Counted from the stretch's first letter, positions 1 to 7,781 are shown. The stretch is DNA of 13,771 bases from an uncultured Litoreibacter sp. (GCA_937928335.1 CALFWN010000023.1:1-13771); one strand, 5' to 3'. Translations and numbers: made by a program. The notes: generated by a model not told the origin, from the sequence alone.

Positions 1-749
1 CAATTGCTGGGATTCAGCGTCTCGCAGATCTCATAGGTCGCCGTATAGCTCCCCGCTGGCGTGCCTGCCGGCACATTCACATCACCTGTCGCCGTATCAA
101 GGACCGGGACCGGCCCCGCCCCGATTGTTGTGAACGGCGTCAGCACGGTGATGCCCACCCCGGTCGGCCCGCCGCCGACGGTTGGCACCGTTCCGTTCAG
201 GTCATCGGCATCGCCCGCCCCGGTTGCGGTCAGCACGTTCAGGATGCCGGTAAGCGCCACAGAGGCATCCACCGGATCCGGCAGGATATCGTCATTGGCC
301 GCGATCGTGGCGGTCGCAAACGGCGTGCTGGTCGGGTCATCATTGCCCGCCCCGCCGCCCGGCGTGCCGACGCCGTCGCCATCGCCAGAATTGGTACTGT
401 CAGACAGATCGCTGACCGCACCGCCGCCCGGCGTGGTGCCTGCGCCCGTGGCTTGGTTGTCCACCATGCCCGCAACCAGGTCTGCCGCCACCAGGCTATA
501 GGTGGCCGTATAGGTCCAGGTCTCGCCGACGCTGAGGATACCGTCGCCACCGATATCAGTGGCCGCGCTCAGCACCGGGGTTGGTGTTGTGCCCGCACCG
601 CTAAAGCCGGTTTCTGCCAGCGTCACACCAGAGAGGTCGAGATCGCCCTCGTTGGAGACCGCATAGCTGTAGGAGATCGTCTCCCCGATCTGCCCTGAAC
701 CATCGGCCGATTCATCGTTGAAGACTGCTGATTTGACGACACCGATGCC
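1..749 (-). repeat. Tandem protein repeat unit D (cut by window edge)
   Basis: Residues about 1325-1573. It begins GIGVVKSAVFNDESADG and has GETISYSYAVSN, the linker SDLSDSTNSGDGDG, the cadherin-like start ANDDILPDPVD, and the closing motif YEICETLNPSN, where the window ends. Its cadherin-like part differs most from the others: NGSG is replaced by TGAGDADDL, followed by extra Gly/Pro-rich sequence and a changed pre-cysteine strand. The unit is nearly complete, so at least a little more repeat lies outside the window. Confidence 0.8.
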
Positions 750-3700
750 GCCTCCGCCCACGGTCAGCGACACGGTAGCCGTGTCACAGTTGGACGGGTT
801 CAGAATTTCGCAGATCTCGTATTCGAATGTGTAGTCACCCGGCGCAGTCCCTGCGGCAACATCCACCGTGCCATCCGGGTTCAGCGTAATACCCGGAGGG
901 GGCGGCGCGGTTGGCACCACGGTCACATCCGCTGCCGTGGAATCCGTGGGCAAGCTGTTCAGCGTATCCTCGCCAGAACCGTTATCGGCGAAGATATCGA
1001 GCACACCCGTCTGCGTCGTAGTTGCATCAATTGGTGCGGCCAGCGTGTCGTCATTGGCGACGATGGCGGCGGTGCTCAGCGGCGTGGAGGACGGGTCATC
1101 ATTGCCCGCCCCGATGCCGGATGTGCCGGTCCCGTTGCCATCAGCCGGGTTGGTGCTGTCAGACAGATCACTGACCGTTGTGCCGCCGGGCGTGTCGCCC
1201 GACGCCGTGGCCTGGTTATCGACCACACCATCGGTGATGTCAGAGGCGATCAGCGTGTAGGTGGCGGTGTAGGTCCAGACCTCACCCACCTCCAGCAACC
1301 CGTCGCCATCATCACCGCCGGTAAATGAAGGGATCGGCGTGGCCCCGTTGCCGGTGAAGCCGGTTTCCACCAGCGTCACCGTGTCGAGCGGCAAGCTGCC
1401 CTCGTTGGCCACGTCATAGCTGTAGGTGATCGTCTCGCCGACCTGCGCATTGCCATCGGCGGTGATGTCGTCATTGAAGACAGCGGTTTTCAGCACGCCG
1501 ATGCCGCCTGTCCCTACGGTCACGGTGACCAGTGCCGTGTCGCAGTTGGAGGCGTTGCCGATCTCGCAGATCTCGTAGCCAAATGTGTAGGGCCCGGCCG
1601 CCACACCGGCTGCCACATCAACCGTGCCATCCGCATTCAACGTGAAACCGGCAGGCACCGGGTTGGCCGGATCAGGCGCTACTGTCACCGCAGTCGCATC
1701 TGTCGCCACGGTGTTCAGCGTGTCGGTGCCACTGCCATTGTCATCAAAGATGTTGATCACGCCCACCAGCGCCGTGGTCGTGTCAATCGGATCAGCGCGC
1801 ACGTCGTCCTGGGCCACAATCGTCGAGACCGCCAGCGGCGTGTTGGTCGGCTCGTCATTGCCAGCCCCCGGCCCCGGCGTACCCACCCCGTCGCCATCGG
1901 CGGGGTTTTCACTGTCGGACACATCCGACACGGTGGTCCCTTCAGGCGTCGTGCCGCTGGCGGTGGCAGAGTTGCCAACGGTGCCCGCGTCAATATCGGC
2001 CTGCACCAGCGCATAGGTCGCGGTGAAGATCCATGTCTCGGTGGTTTCCAGCACCAGATCGCCATCATCGCCGCCGGTCAGCGACGGAGTGGGGGTTGTG
2101 CCTGCGCCGGTGAAGCTGGTCTCGCTCACGCCCACGCCGCTGAGACCGAAATCGCCCTCATTGGTCACCGAATAGGTGTAGGTGATGGTTTCACCCACCT
2201 GCGCGAACCCGTCACTGTTCTGGTCGTTGAAGGTGGAGGCCTTGGTCACCCCGATGCCTTCCGCGCCCACGGTGAAGCTGACCGTCGCGGTGGAGCAATT
2301 GGTCGGGTTGGCAATCTCGCAGAGGTCATAGTCAAAGCTGACAAGTCCCGGGGCCAGCCCCGGCCCGACATCAACGGTGCCATCCGCGTTCAGCGTCACG
2401 CCGGGCGGCGGCGGGTTGGCTACATTGGGCGTCACGGTGGTTGTGGCCGTTGTCGCGGGGCTGCCAGCCAGCGTATCACCGCCCGACCCGTTGGAGACAA
2501 ACACGTTCAGGATCGCTGCCTCCCCTGCACCCGGCTCCACCGGGGCAGCCCGCGTGTCGTCGCGCGCAACAATCGGCGGGGCCGCAAATGTTGTGGACGT
2601 CACGTCATTGTTGTCCGCGCCATCGCCCGGCGTCCCGGTGCCGTCACCATCTGCCGGGTTCGAGCTGTCAGACAGATCGCTAACCGACACGCTATCGGGC
2701 GTCGTGCCGCTGGCAGTGGCCTGGTTGTCAACACCGCCCGCGGTGATATCAGCCCCCTCAAGGGTGTAGTCGACCTCATAGGTCCAGGTCTCCGTGACCT
2801 GCAAGATACCATCACCATCATCGCCGCCCGTCAGCACCGGCACCGGAGTTGTGCCTGCGCCGGTAAAGCCGGTCTCGACCAGCGAGACGGAGAGCACAGG
2901 CCTCTGCCCCAGATTGGTCAGCGTATAGGTATAGGTGACCGTCTCACCGACCTGCGCAAACCCGTCGCCGCTTTCGTCATTGAAGACGGATGCTTTCACA
3001 AGGCCAATGCCGCCATCCAGAGACAGAAGCGTCGGCGTGCCCGGCCCCCCGGAGGCAGCGCCGCTGTCATCCGTGGTGCGCGTCCCGACCTCATCTGTCC
3101 CGGCCCCCGCCGCAAGGTTGTCCAGCGTCGCAGGCCCACCGGCCACGTTAGGGTCCAGCACCGCGGTAAACGTCACCGTCAGCACGTCATTGACCCCCAG
3201 CAGGCCATCGGTTCCCGACAATATATCTGGATTGCCAGAACCATCAAAAGCCGGTGCAGCGGCGCTTGGTACGGCAGCGGTGGTGTCATTGCCCACCAAT
3301 GAAACCCCGGCATTGTCGGTCACGGAAATCCCGACAGCACCGGAAATCGACTGAAACGCGGCCCCGAAATTTGCAGGATCCGCCAGATTGTCGGTGATCT
3401 GGAGATCGTCAAGATCAGTATCGCCCACATTGGTCGCGGTGATCGTCACCGGCACCGAAACCGTGCCACCAGCGCCCGAGACCGGCGTACCAAAGCTCTT
3501 GACCACATCCAGCGCGGGCGCGAGCGTCGGCGCGCTTGGGATCTCTGTTGTTGTTATGTCATCCTCGTCAAGATCACCCACATCCCCACCGTCACCGGCA
3601 TTCGCACTGTCGGACAGGTCAGTGACGTCATCGAGCCCGGCGGTCCCACCTTGCGGGGTGGCGCGGGCCGTGGCTTGGTTGTCGATGGTGGAAAGCGCAA

Positions 3701-4721
3701 GATCGCCCGCTTCCAAAGCATATGTCGCCCGGAAAGTCAGCGTCTCGCCCTGCGGCAAAAGCGCGGCGGTCGCACCGCCTGTCCCGGACACAAAAACCGG
3801 CGTTGGCGTCGTGCCCGTACCTGTAAACGTGGTCTCGTCGACCGTGACATTGGCCAAAGGCACGTTGCCGTTATTCGTGACCAGATAGGTATAGGTAATT
3901 TCATCACCGGCCCCGATAATGCCGTTCCCGCCCAGATCGAGCGATGACGACTTGGTCATCCCGATATCGGGCCGCGCCCAAGCGTGATCGGAGTGCTGCA
4001 AAGTCACCGTCCCGGTGCGGCCGTTATTCTTCCCTGTCGGGTCGAAGCGCACTTCATCAACCGCCGTCCCAAGCGGCAATGCAACAGTGAAGAACTCCTG
4101 ACTGTTGTCGTTCCCCGGCCCTTCAGCCTCCAGCGTGCCGCCCGGATTGGTGACATTCACATTCGTCCCCTGAGAGGTCACCACCGACAGATCCACCGGC
4201 ACCTGCACGCCGCGCAGCAGGAACGTGACGGTCGTCTGGTCCCCGTTATCCAATCCGTCCATTCGGAACTGGAACCCATAGACGGGCTGCGAAAACTCGT
4301 AAGTGTAGGTCGCAAAATTGGTCGTCAACGACGTTGTCCGGTCGGGCTGGAACTGCAGCTCAGAGCCGCCATTGAAGCGCAACCCGCTGCGCCAGCGTGG
4401 GGTCGGGCCCTCAAGGGTCGCGATAAAGTCAAACGTGACACCCTGGTTCAGCCCCAACCCGGGGAGCGTCGCATCGCCGGTTGAGTTGGTGCTGGTGCCA
4501 GCAAGGTTGCTGGTGTTGATCGGGAATGCGCCGTTGATATTGGGCGGCGAGGTCACCTGGGATTGCGCCGCCGAGACGCAGAGCAGGATAGCGGCCATCA
4601 CCACGACCAGAGAGCGAGATAGCCAAGTGAGTGAATTCACCGCCGAAAGGCCAGACCGAAACCGACCCTGAGCGTTTGAATTGGACATACCTGTGGCGGC
4701 AGGTTCATAGCGCAAATTCAT
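1..4721 (-). CDS. Very large secreted tandem-repeat protein (DUF11/cadherin-like), 3' end missing
   Basis: The reading frame is open for 1573 codons and leaves the window at position 1, so the C-terminus is unseen. The ATG at 4721 was chosen because GGGTGAG lies 6 nt upstream; an in-frame ATG at 4688 has no comparable site. Residues 1-54 look like a Sec signal with a long n-region: Arg-rich to residue 36, then a hydrophobic stretch at about 38-51 (LVVVMAAILLCVSA). Residues 55-250 are a unique beta-rich region with no repeat. From residue 252 come DUF11/DUF7507-like modules (consensus GETxTYTYxVTNxG), interrupted at about 403-570 by a different 'VTITATNVG' module, then four units of 251-252 residues. 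Each unit ends in a cadherin-like part with a two-cysteine motif (YEICExxNPSNC). The family is typically extracellular: surface adhesin, matrix or S-layer-like protein. The export route and anchor would be decided by the missing C-terminus. The DNA copies have diverged, so duplication is not recent. The specific role is unknown. Confidence 0.9.
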   Translation of the reverse strand, partial: MNLRYEPAATGMSNSNAQGRFRSGLSAVNSLTWLSRSLVVVMAAILLCVSAAQSQVTSPPNINGAFPINTSNLAGTSTNSTGDATLPGLGLNQGVTFDFIATLEGPTPRWRSGLRFNGGSELQFQPDRTTSLTTNFATYTYEFSQPVYGFQFRMDGLDNGDQTTVTFLLRGVQVPVDLSVVTSQGTNVNVTNPGGTLEAEGPGNDNSQEFFTVALPLGTAVDEVRFDPTGKNNGRTGTVTLQHSDHAWARPDIGMTKSSSLDLGGNGIIGAGDEITYTYLVTNNGNVPLANVTVDETTFTGTGTTPTPVFVSGTGGATAALLPQGETLTFRATYALEAGDLALSTIDNQATARATPQGGTAGLDDVTDLSDSANAGDGGDVGDLDEDDITTTEIPSAPTLAPALDVVKSFGTPVSGAGGTVSVPVTITATNVGDTDLDDLQITDNLADPANFGAAFQSISGAVGISVTDNAGVSLVGNDTTAAVPSAAAPAFDGSGNPDILSGTDGLLGVNDVLTVTFTAVLDPNVAGGPATLDNLAAGAGTDEVGTRTTDDSGAASGGPGTPTLLSLDGGIGLVKASVFNDESGDGFAQVGETVTYTYTLTNLGQRPVLSVSLVETGFTGAGTTPVPVLTGGDDGDGILQVTETWTYEVDYTLEGADITAGGVDNQATASGTTPDSVSVSDLSDSSNPADGDGTGTPGDGADNNDVTSTTFAAPPIVARDDTRAAPVEPGAGEAAILNVFVSNGSGGDTLAGSPATTATTTVTPNVANPPPPGVTLNADGTVDVGPGLAPGLVSFDYDLCEIANPTNCSTATVSFTVGAEGIGVTKASTFNDQNSDGFAQVGETITYTYSVTNEGDFGLSGVGVSETSFTGAGTTPTPSLTGGDDGDLVLETTETWIFTATYALVQADIDAGTVGNSATASGTTPEGTTVSDVSDSENPADGDGVGTPGPGAGNDEPTNTPLAVSTIVAQDDVRADPIDTTTALVGVINIFDDNGSGTDTLNTVATDATAVTVAPDPANPVPAGFTLNADGTVDVAAGVAAGPYTFGYEICEIGNASNCDTALVTVTVGTGGIGVLKTAVFNDDITADGNAQVGETITYSYDVANEGSLPLDTVTLVETGFTGNGATPIPSFTGGDDGDGLLEVGEVWTYTATYTLIASDITDGVVDNQATASGDTPGGTTVSDLSDSTNPADGNGTGTSGIGAGNDDPSSTPLSTAAIVANDDTLAAPIDATTTQTGVLDIFADNGSGEDTLNSLPTDSTAADVTVVPTAPPPPGITLNPDGTVDVAAGTAPGDYTFEYEICEILNPSNCDTATVSLTVGGGGIGVVKSAVFNDESADGSGQIGETISYSYAVSNEGDLDLSGVTLAETGFSGAGTTPTPVLSAATDIGGDGILSVGETWTYTATYSLVAADLVAGMVDNQATGAGTTPGGGAVSDLSDSTNSGDGDGVGTPGGGAGNDDPTSTPFATATIAANDDILPDPVDASVALTGILNVLTATGAGDADDLNGTVPTVGGGPTGVGITVLTPFTTIGAGPVPVLDTATGDVNVPAGTPAGSYTATYEICETLNPSN
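750..1505 (-). repeat. Tandem protein repeat unit C (756 bp)
   Basis: Residues about 1073-1324. It begins GIGVLKTAVFNDDITADG and has GETITYSYDVAN, the linker SDLSDSTNPADGNG, the cadherin-like start ANDDTLAAPID, and the closing motif YEICEILNPSNC. It is one codon longer than units A and B. Confidence 0.85.
1506..2258 (-). repeat. Tandem protein repeat unit B (753 bp)
   Basis: Residues about 822-1072. It begins GIGVTKASTFNDQNSDG and has the same order of motifs: GETITYTYSVTN, the linker SDVSDSENPADGDG, the cadherin-like start AQDDVRADPID, and the closing motif YEICEIGNASNC. It has exactly the same length as unit A, consistent with whole-module duplication in frame. Confidence 0.85.
2259..3011 (-). 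repeat. Tandem protein repeat unit A (first full unit, 753 bp)
   Basis: Residues about 571-821. The unit starts at GIGLVKASVFND, continues with GETVTYTYTLTN, the Asp-rich linker SDLSDSSNPADGDG, then the cadherin-like part starting ARDDTRAAP, and closes with the cysteine motif YDLCEIANPTNC. Boundaries are set at the glycine before IG in each copy. This unit's cadherin-like part uses VSNGSGGDTL where the next two units have DDNGSGTDTL and ADNGSGEDTL. Confidence 0.85.
3012..3515 (-). other. Non-repeat beta-rich module inserted between half-unit and full units
   Basis: Residues about 403-570 of the large protein. The region begins ALDVVKSFG and carries VTITATNVGDTDLDDLQI, which resembles another DUF11-type beta-sandwich, then a Gly/Ala/Asp-rich stretch. 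It has no cysteine pair and no ANDD-type start, so it is not a copy of the cadherin-like half. It accounts for the longer spacing (942 bp against 753-759 bp) between successive SDLSDS linkers. Confidence 0.6.
3516..3968 (-). repeat. N-terminal half-unit of the repeat (DUF11-like module without its cadherin-like partner)
   Basis: Residues about 252-402. IGMTKSSSLDLGGNG corresponds to the IGVxKxxxFND start of the full units, followed by GDEITYTYLVTN and an Asp-rich linker (DLSDSANAGDGGDVGD, then LDEDD). The cadherin-like half with its cysteine pair is absent here. Instead a different module begins at residue 403 (ALDVVKSFGTPV). The match to the full units is clear in the first half only. Confidence 0.7.
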
Positions 4722-4839
4722 ATTTTTCTCACCCGTTAACGGCACCCGTCGCCGCATATTTTTATCTGGGCCCTGCCTCTGGCTTCCGGTGTCATCCACC
4801 ACGCACTACTCATACTTATCGGAAGCAAACATTACCCAG

Positions 4840-4856
4840 GCCAGCGTTTTGCTGGC
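4840..4856. other. Inverted repeat GCCAGC-N5-GCTGGC
   Basis: Perfect 6-bp arms with a 5-nt loop (GTTTT on the plus strand). There is no convincing T-tract on either side, so a rho-independent terminator is not supported. If the TATAAA at 4858-4863 is a real -10 element, the hairpin would lie at the very 5' end of the repeat-protein mRNA. Confidence 0.4.
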
Positions 4857-4960
4857 GTTTATACTTGTAACGAAGGTCACGAAATCGTGTCCCAAGCAAA
4901 GGGGAAAAATCGGGACTCCGCGGCCGCCCATCAATGACCAGATCGAACTGTGACTAATTT

Positions 4961-4977
4961 ACATCATATCTTGATGT
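4961..4977. promoter_or_regulatory. Candidate operator dyad ACATCA-N5-TGATGT
   Basis: A perfect 6-bp inverted repeat with a 5-bp AT-rich centre lies about 240 bp upstream of the repeat-protein start. Its size and symmetry suit a dimeric helix-turn-helix regulator. No regulator gene is adjacent, so its partner is unknown, and chance occurrence is not excluded. Confidence 0.35.
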
Positions 4978-5001
4978 GTGAGATCAGAGGGCCGCACCTA
5001 C

Positions 5002-5019
5002 CGCACGCTTCAAGCTGCG
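5002..5019 (-). terminator. Weak hairpin downstream of the dioxygenase operon
   Basis: CGCA-c-GCTT / AAGC-TGCG can pair with one bulge about 25-40 nt after the stop codon at 5044. No T-run follows on the minus strand, so this is at best a degraded or Rho-assisted end signal. Confidence 0.2.
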
Positions 5020-5043
5020 CTATGTGCATTAAAGTATGAGGGT

Positions 5044-5916
5044 TTATTGGCTTTCCCGCATCAGGGTCACGTCGAAACCCACCCTGAGGAAGGCGTCGCG
5101 GACCTTGCCCGAGAGCTCCATCCCGTCGGGAAATTCTGACGCAGGCGTCAACGTATAGCTCATCACCAGATCCTCGCGGACCCCAAAAACGGTGTCCTGA
5201 TCGAGATATGGGTCATCATCGGGAAAGATCTCGGTCACGAGGGATTTGAACCCCGGCGCGGTGACGATGTAGTGCAGATGCGACGGACGCCACGGGTGAC
5301 GCCCACAGGCACGCAGAATGTCACCGACCGGCCCATCAGAGGGCACCGTATATTCGACCGGCTTCACGGTCGTAAATGCGTAGCGCCCATCATCGCCCAC
5401 GGTCATCAACCCGTGGAAGGAGAACGTGTCCTGCTCAAGGTCCTGACTGGCATAGAGTCCATTTGGTGCGGTCTGCCAGATATCGAGCTGAGCGCCCGGG
5501 ATCGGATTGCCCTCGGTATCCTTAATCACGCCTTCGGCCAGCAGCATCGGCCCGCCATAATGGCGCTTCATATCGCCGCCATAGGCCAGTGGCGGCGCGC
5601 CCGACACATGAAACGGCCCCAGCACAGAGGAGGATGTGGCACCTTCGCTGGAATGCAGCATGTCAACGAGCGAGGACAGCCCCAGCACATCGGAGGCCAG
5701 CACGAACTCGTGACGGTCCTCGGTCTCGACCGCGGCGCAGCCCTCAAGGAACGCGATGCCGCGACGCCATTCTTCATGGGTCAGGTTGGTCTCCCGCGCG
5801 AAATCATGGATGTGCCTGACCAGCGCGCCCATGATCTCGCGCATCCTTGGGTCGGTCTCGTCGGAAAGATAACCCATGAAGACGTCGGTGATATTGTCCT
5901 TGGTGACGTTGCGCAT
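5044..5916 (-). CDS. Intradiol ring-cleavage dioxygenase, hydroxyquinol 1,2-dioxygenase type
   Basis: A 290-residue Fe(III) enzyme that would open a catecholic or trihydroxylated ring between the two adjacent hydroxyls. The N-terminal dioxygenase domain (about 1-100: EIMGALVRHIHDFAR, LTHEEWRRGIAFL, SDVLGLSSLVDML, SSVLGPFHV) is followed by the catalytic beta-sandwich. All four predicted iron ligands are present: Tyr155 (NGLYAS), Tyr189 (KPVEYTVPSDGPVG), His213 and His215 (RPSHLHY). The length and the LVTEIF...DPYLDQDTVFGV segment fit hydroxyquinol/chlorocatechol dioxygenases better than the shorter protocatechuate type. Start ATG 5916 has AAGGAG 8 nt upstream, inside the end of the DctM gene. 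It is the last gene of the operon, 12 bp after DctM. The actual substrate is not decided by sequence; no maleylacetate reductase lies nearby, so hydroxyquinol itself is not assured. Confidence 0.92.
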   Translation of the reverse strand: MRNVTKDNITDVFMGYLSDETDPRMREIMGALVRHIHDFARETNLTHEEWRRGIAFLEGCAAVETEDRHEFVLASDVLGLSSLVDMLHSSEGATSSSVLGPFHVSGAPPLAYGGDMKRHYGGPMLLAEGVIKDTEGNPIPGAQLDIWQTAPNGLYASQDLEQDTFSFHGLMTVGDDGRYAFTTVKPVEYTVPSDGPVGDILRACGRHPWRPSHLHYIVTAPGFKSLVTEIFPDDDPYLDQDTVFGVREDLVMSYTLTPASEFPDGMELSGKVRDAFLRVGFDVTLMRESQ

Positions 5917-5928
5917 GACTGGGACTCC

Positions 5929-7233
5929 TTACAAGAGAGCGAGGCTGAGGATCGGGAATTCGATCAGGATGAACAACACAATCAGCATGACGAAGGCGAA
6001 GGGCAGCGCGCCCATGAAGACATCCTTGAGCGAGATACGGTCATCATTGATGGTCGATTTGATCACAAAACAGGATATGCCCAGCGGCGGCGTCAGCAGC
6101 CCGATCTCGGCACCCACAACGGTCACAATGCCGAACCAGATCAGCGACATGTCCATCGCCTCGACAAGCGGCAGAAACAGCGGCACCACGATCAGAATGA
6201 TCGACGCCGTGTCGAGCAATGTGCCCAGAAACAGCATCAGCAACACGTAGATCAGCATGATCGTCCAGAACGACGCGGCGTTGCCTGCCAGCAGGTCCTG
6301 CAATTGGTTTGGCAGCCCGGCAAGACCCAGCATCCGGCTGTAGATCGAGGCGGCCGTGATCAGAAATAGGATGGCAGCGGTGATATGACCGGTTTCCAGA
6401 AGCGCATCCCAAAACGCACGCGGCGACATGGATTTGCGCAGCACAGCGATAATCAAGGCAACAAGCGCCCCGGTGGCACCTGCCTCAACGGCCGTAAGCC
6501 AACCCGTGTAGATGCCACCCAATACGACAATGATCAGCCCCAGCGTCGGCAGGGTCTTGGAGGCGATCTCCCCGCGTGACATCCATTCGGTGTCCTGCAC
6601 CACCCGCCCACCGACAAAGGCAGGGGTGTAGCGGCCCATGAACCAGATCGCGCCAACATAGGCGATGGCCAGCATGATGCCGGGAATGACGCCTGCGAGG
6701 AACATATCGCCCACCGACTGCTCGGAGACGAAGGAATAGATGATCAACATCGCCGAGGGTGGGATGATCATGCCCAGAACCGACGACCCGGCCACCACGC
6801 CCACGGCGAAGCGCGGGTTGTAGTCTTGCGCCAGCATCTGCGGCACGGAAACCTTGGTGAAGACGGAGGCCGACGCGATGGAGGAGCCGGTGACGGCGGC
6901 AAACACCGCATTCGCGCCGACCGTCGCCATGCCGATCCCGCCTTTGACCTTGCGAAACCGCATGGTCATCACCTCGTAGATATCGCGCCCGAGCCCCGCC
7001 TTGCTGACAATCAGCCCCATAAAGGTGAAGAGCGGGATCGTGGCGAAGCTGTATTCCATCGCGCTGTCGCCGACCGCAACCTTCAGCAGGTTCAGCGCCA
7101 GCGTGAAATTGTCCCGCATGATCCAGATCGCCAGAAACGACACCACGCCAAGGGCCACCGGGATATAGACCCCGGAATAGATCAGAAAGACGATGGCAAC
7201 GACCGAGATCAGGCCGATCTCGATGGGGGTCAT
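5929..7233 (-). CDS. dctM: TRAP transporter large permease subunit (DctM)
   Basis: A 434-residue, very hydrophobic inner-membrane protein of the family's usual size, with about 12 membrane segments. It carries the family signatures TGSSIASASVF (about 114-124), AGSSVLGMIIPPSAML (about 148-163) and, near the C-terminus, AEIGLLTPPLGI. Together with DctQ it forms the sodium-coupled permease fed by the periplasmic receptor. Its ATG overlaps the DctQ stop (ATGA, 7230-7233), which implies translational coupling and a fixed ratio of subunits. The dioxygenase gene follows 12 bp downstream, linking import and ring cleavage in one transcript. Confidence 0.95.
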   Translation of the reverse strand: MTPIEIGLISVVAIVFLIYSGVYIPVALGVVSFLAIWIMRDNFTLALNLLKVAVGDSAMEYSFATIPLFTFMGLIVSKAGLGRDIYEVMTMRFRKVKGGIGMATVGANAVFAAVTGSSIASASVFTKVSVPQMLAQDYNPRFAVGVVAGSSVLGMIIPPSAMLIIYSFVSEQSVGDMFLAGVIPGIMLAIAYVGAIWFMGRYTPAFVGGRVVQDTEWMSRGEIASKTLPTLGLIIVVLGGIYTGWLTAVEAGATGALVALIIAVLRKSMSPRAFWDALLETGHITAAILFLITAASIYSRMLGLAGLPNQLQDLLAGNAASFWTIMLIYVLLMLFLGTLLDTASIILIVVPLFLPLVEAMDMSLIWFGIVTVVGAEIGLLTPPLGISCFVIKSTINDDRISLKDVFMGALPFAFVMLIVLFILIEFPILSLALL

Positions 7234-7781
7234 GAAGGGGGCTCATCATGTTCGGGCGTGCGGACCAGCTGCGGGCGATCCTGCGCGGTGATGACCTTGA
7301 GCACAAAGATCAGGCATGACAACGCAGTGCCCAGCGTGATCACCAGCTTCACCGGCCACCAGGGCAGCGTGAACAGCCCCGGCACCCCGGAATAGTCATT
7401 CGTGCCCCACATATGCAGAAACTCGGGGAAGGTGATATAGGCGATCAGCCCCATGAAAATGGCAGAGATCGCATTGATGATGCGCCGCAGATTGGCCGTC
7501 AGGCCGGGGCGTCGGTGGTGAAGCAGGTTCAAAAACCCGTCCGAGCGTGTCAGCCGGTCCACCCGGACCACATCGGCCAGTTGCAAGAAGACGATCAGCA
7601 CAACCGAGAATTGCACGATCTCGTAAGTGCCTTTGAGCGGCGCAGAGAACACCCCGCGGGCGATCACATCGACATTCAGCACCACCACCAGCGCCAGCAC
7701 GACCAGCGTGCCCAGAGCGTTGGAGGCGATGGCGAGGGTGTTGGCGACCCGCGACAGGCCCCCCAGAGCGGTTTTCAGCAT
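7230..7781 (-). CDS. dctQ: TRAP transporter small permease subunit (DctQ)
   Basis: 183 residues with four predicted membrane helices: about 23-40 (LGTLVVLALVVVL), 54-71 (YEIVQFSVVLIVFLQLA), 101-119 (IINAISAIFMGLIAYI) and 145-162. This is the usual DctQ layout. The middle loop is basic (DRLTRSDGF...HHRRPG) and probably cytoplasmic. Start ATG 7781 has AAAGG upstream. It follows the receptor gene by 30 bp and overlaps DctM by 4 bp. Confidence 0.92.
   Translation of the reverse strand: MLKTALGGLSRVANTLAIASNALGTLVVLALVVVLNVDVIARGVFSAPLKGTYEIVQFSVVLIVFLQLADVVRVDRLTRSDGFLNLLHHRRPGLTANLRRIINAISAIFMGLIAYITFPEFLHMWGTNDYSGVPGLFTLPWWPVKLVITLGTALSCLIFVLKVITAQDRPQLVRTPEHDEPPS

Larger units (their letters stand above)
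4722..5043 (-). promoter_or_regulatory. 322-bp gap: upstream and leader region of the large repeat protein gene
   Basis: No gene is seen here. On the minus strand it contains a strong ribosome binding site (GGGTGAG, 4728-4734), a possible -10 element TATAAA (4858-4863) with only a poor -35 partner, a hairpin at 4840-4856, a 12-bp symmetric site CACGA-AA-TCGTG at 4878-4889, and a dyad ACATCA-N5-TGATGT at 4961-4977. The base composition is more AT-rich than the flanking genes, as expected of a regulatory gap. The exact transcription start cannot be placed by eye. Confidence 0.5.

Noticed and set aside
1..3011. CRISPR-like or nucleotide-level tandem array
   Set aside because: The period of about 753 bp, the in-frame diverged copies and the clear protein motifs show a protein repeat, not a CRISPR array.
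61..4484. Many plus-strand open frames opposite the large repeat protein (61-501, 868-1260, 1624-2016, 2377-2769 and others)
   Set aside because: They recur at the repeat period, are low-complexity (Pro, Ser, Val, Ala) and are simply the antisense of the repeated minus-strand coding frame, which is uninterrupted and has recognisable domains.
4567..4600. Possible lipobox (ILLC) in the repeat protein signal
   Set aside because: The residue before Cys is Leu rather than Gly, Ala or Ser, so signal peptidase II cleavage is not supported.
4840..4856. Rho-independent terminator for the dioxygenase operon
   Set aside because: The stem has no following T-run on the minus strand and lies nearly 190 bp beyond the stop codon; it is kept only as an unassigned inverted repeat.
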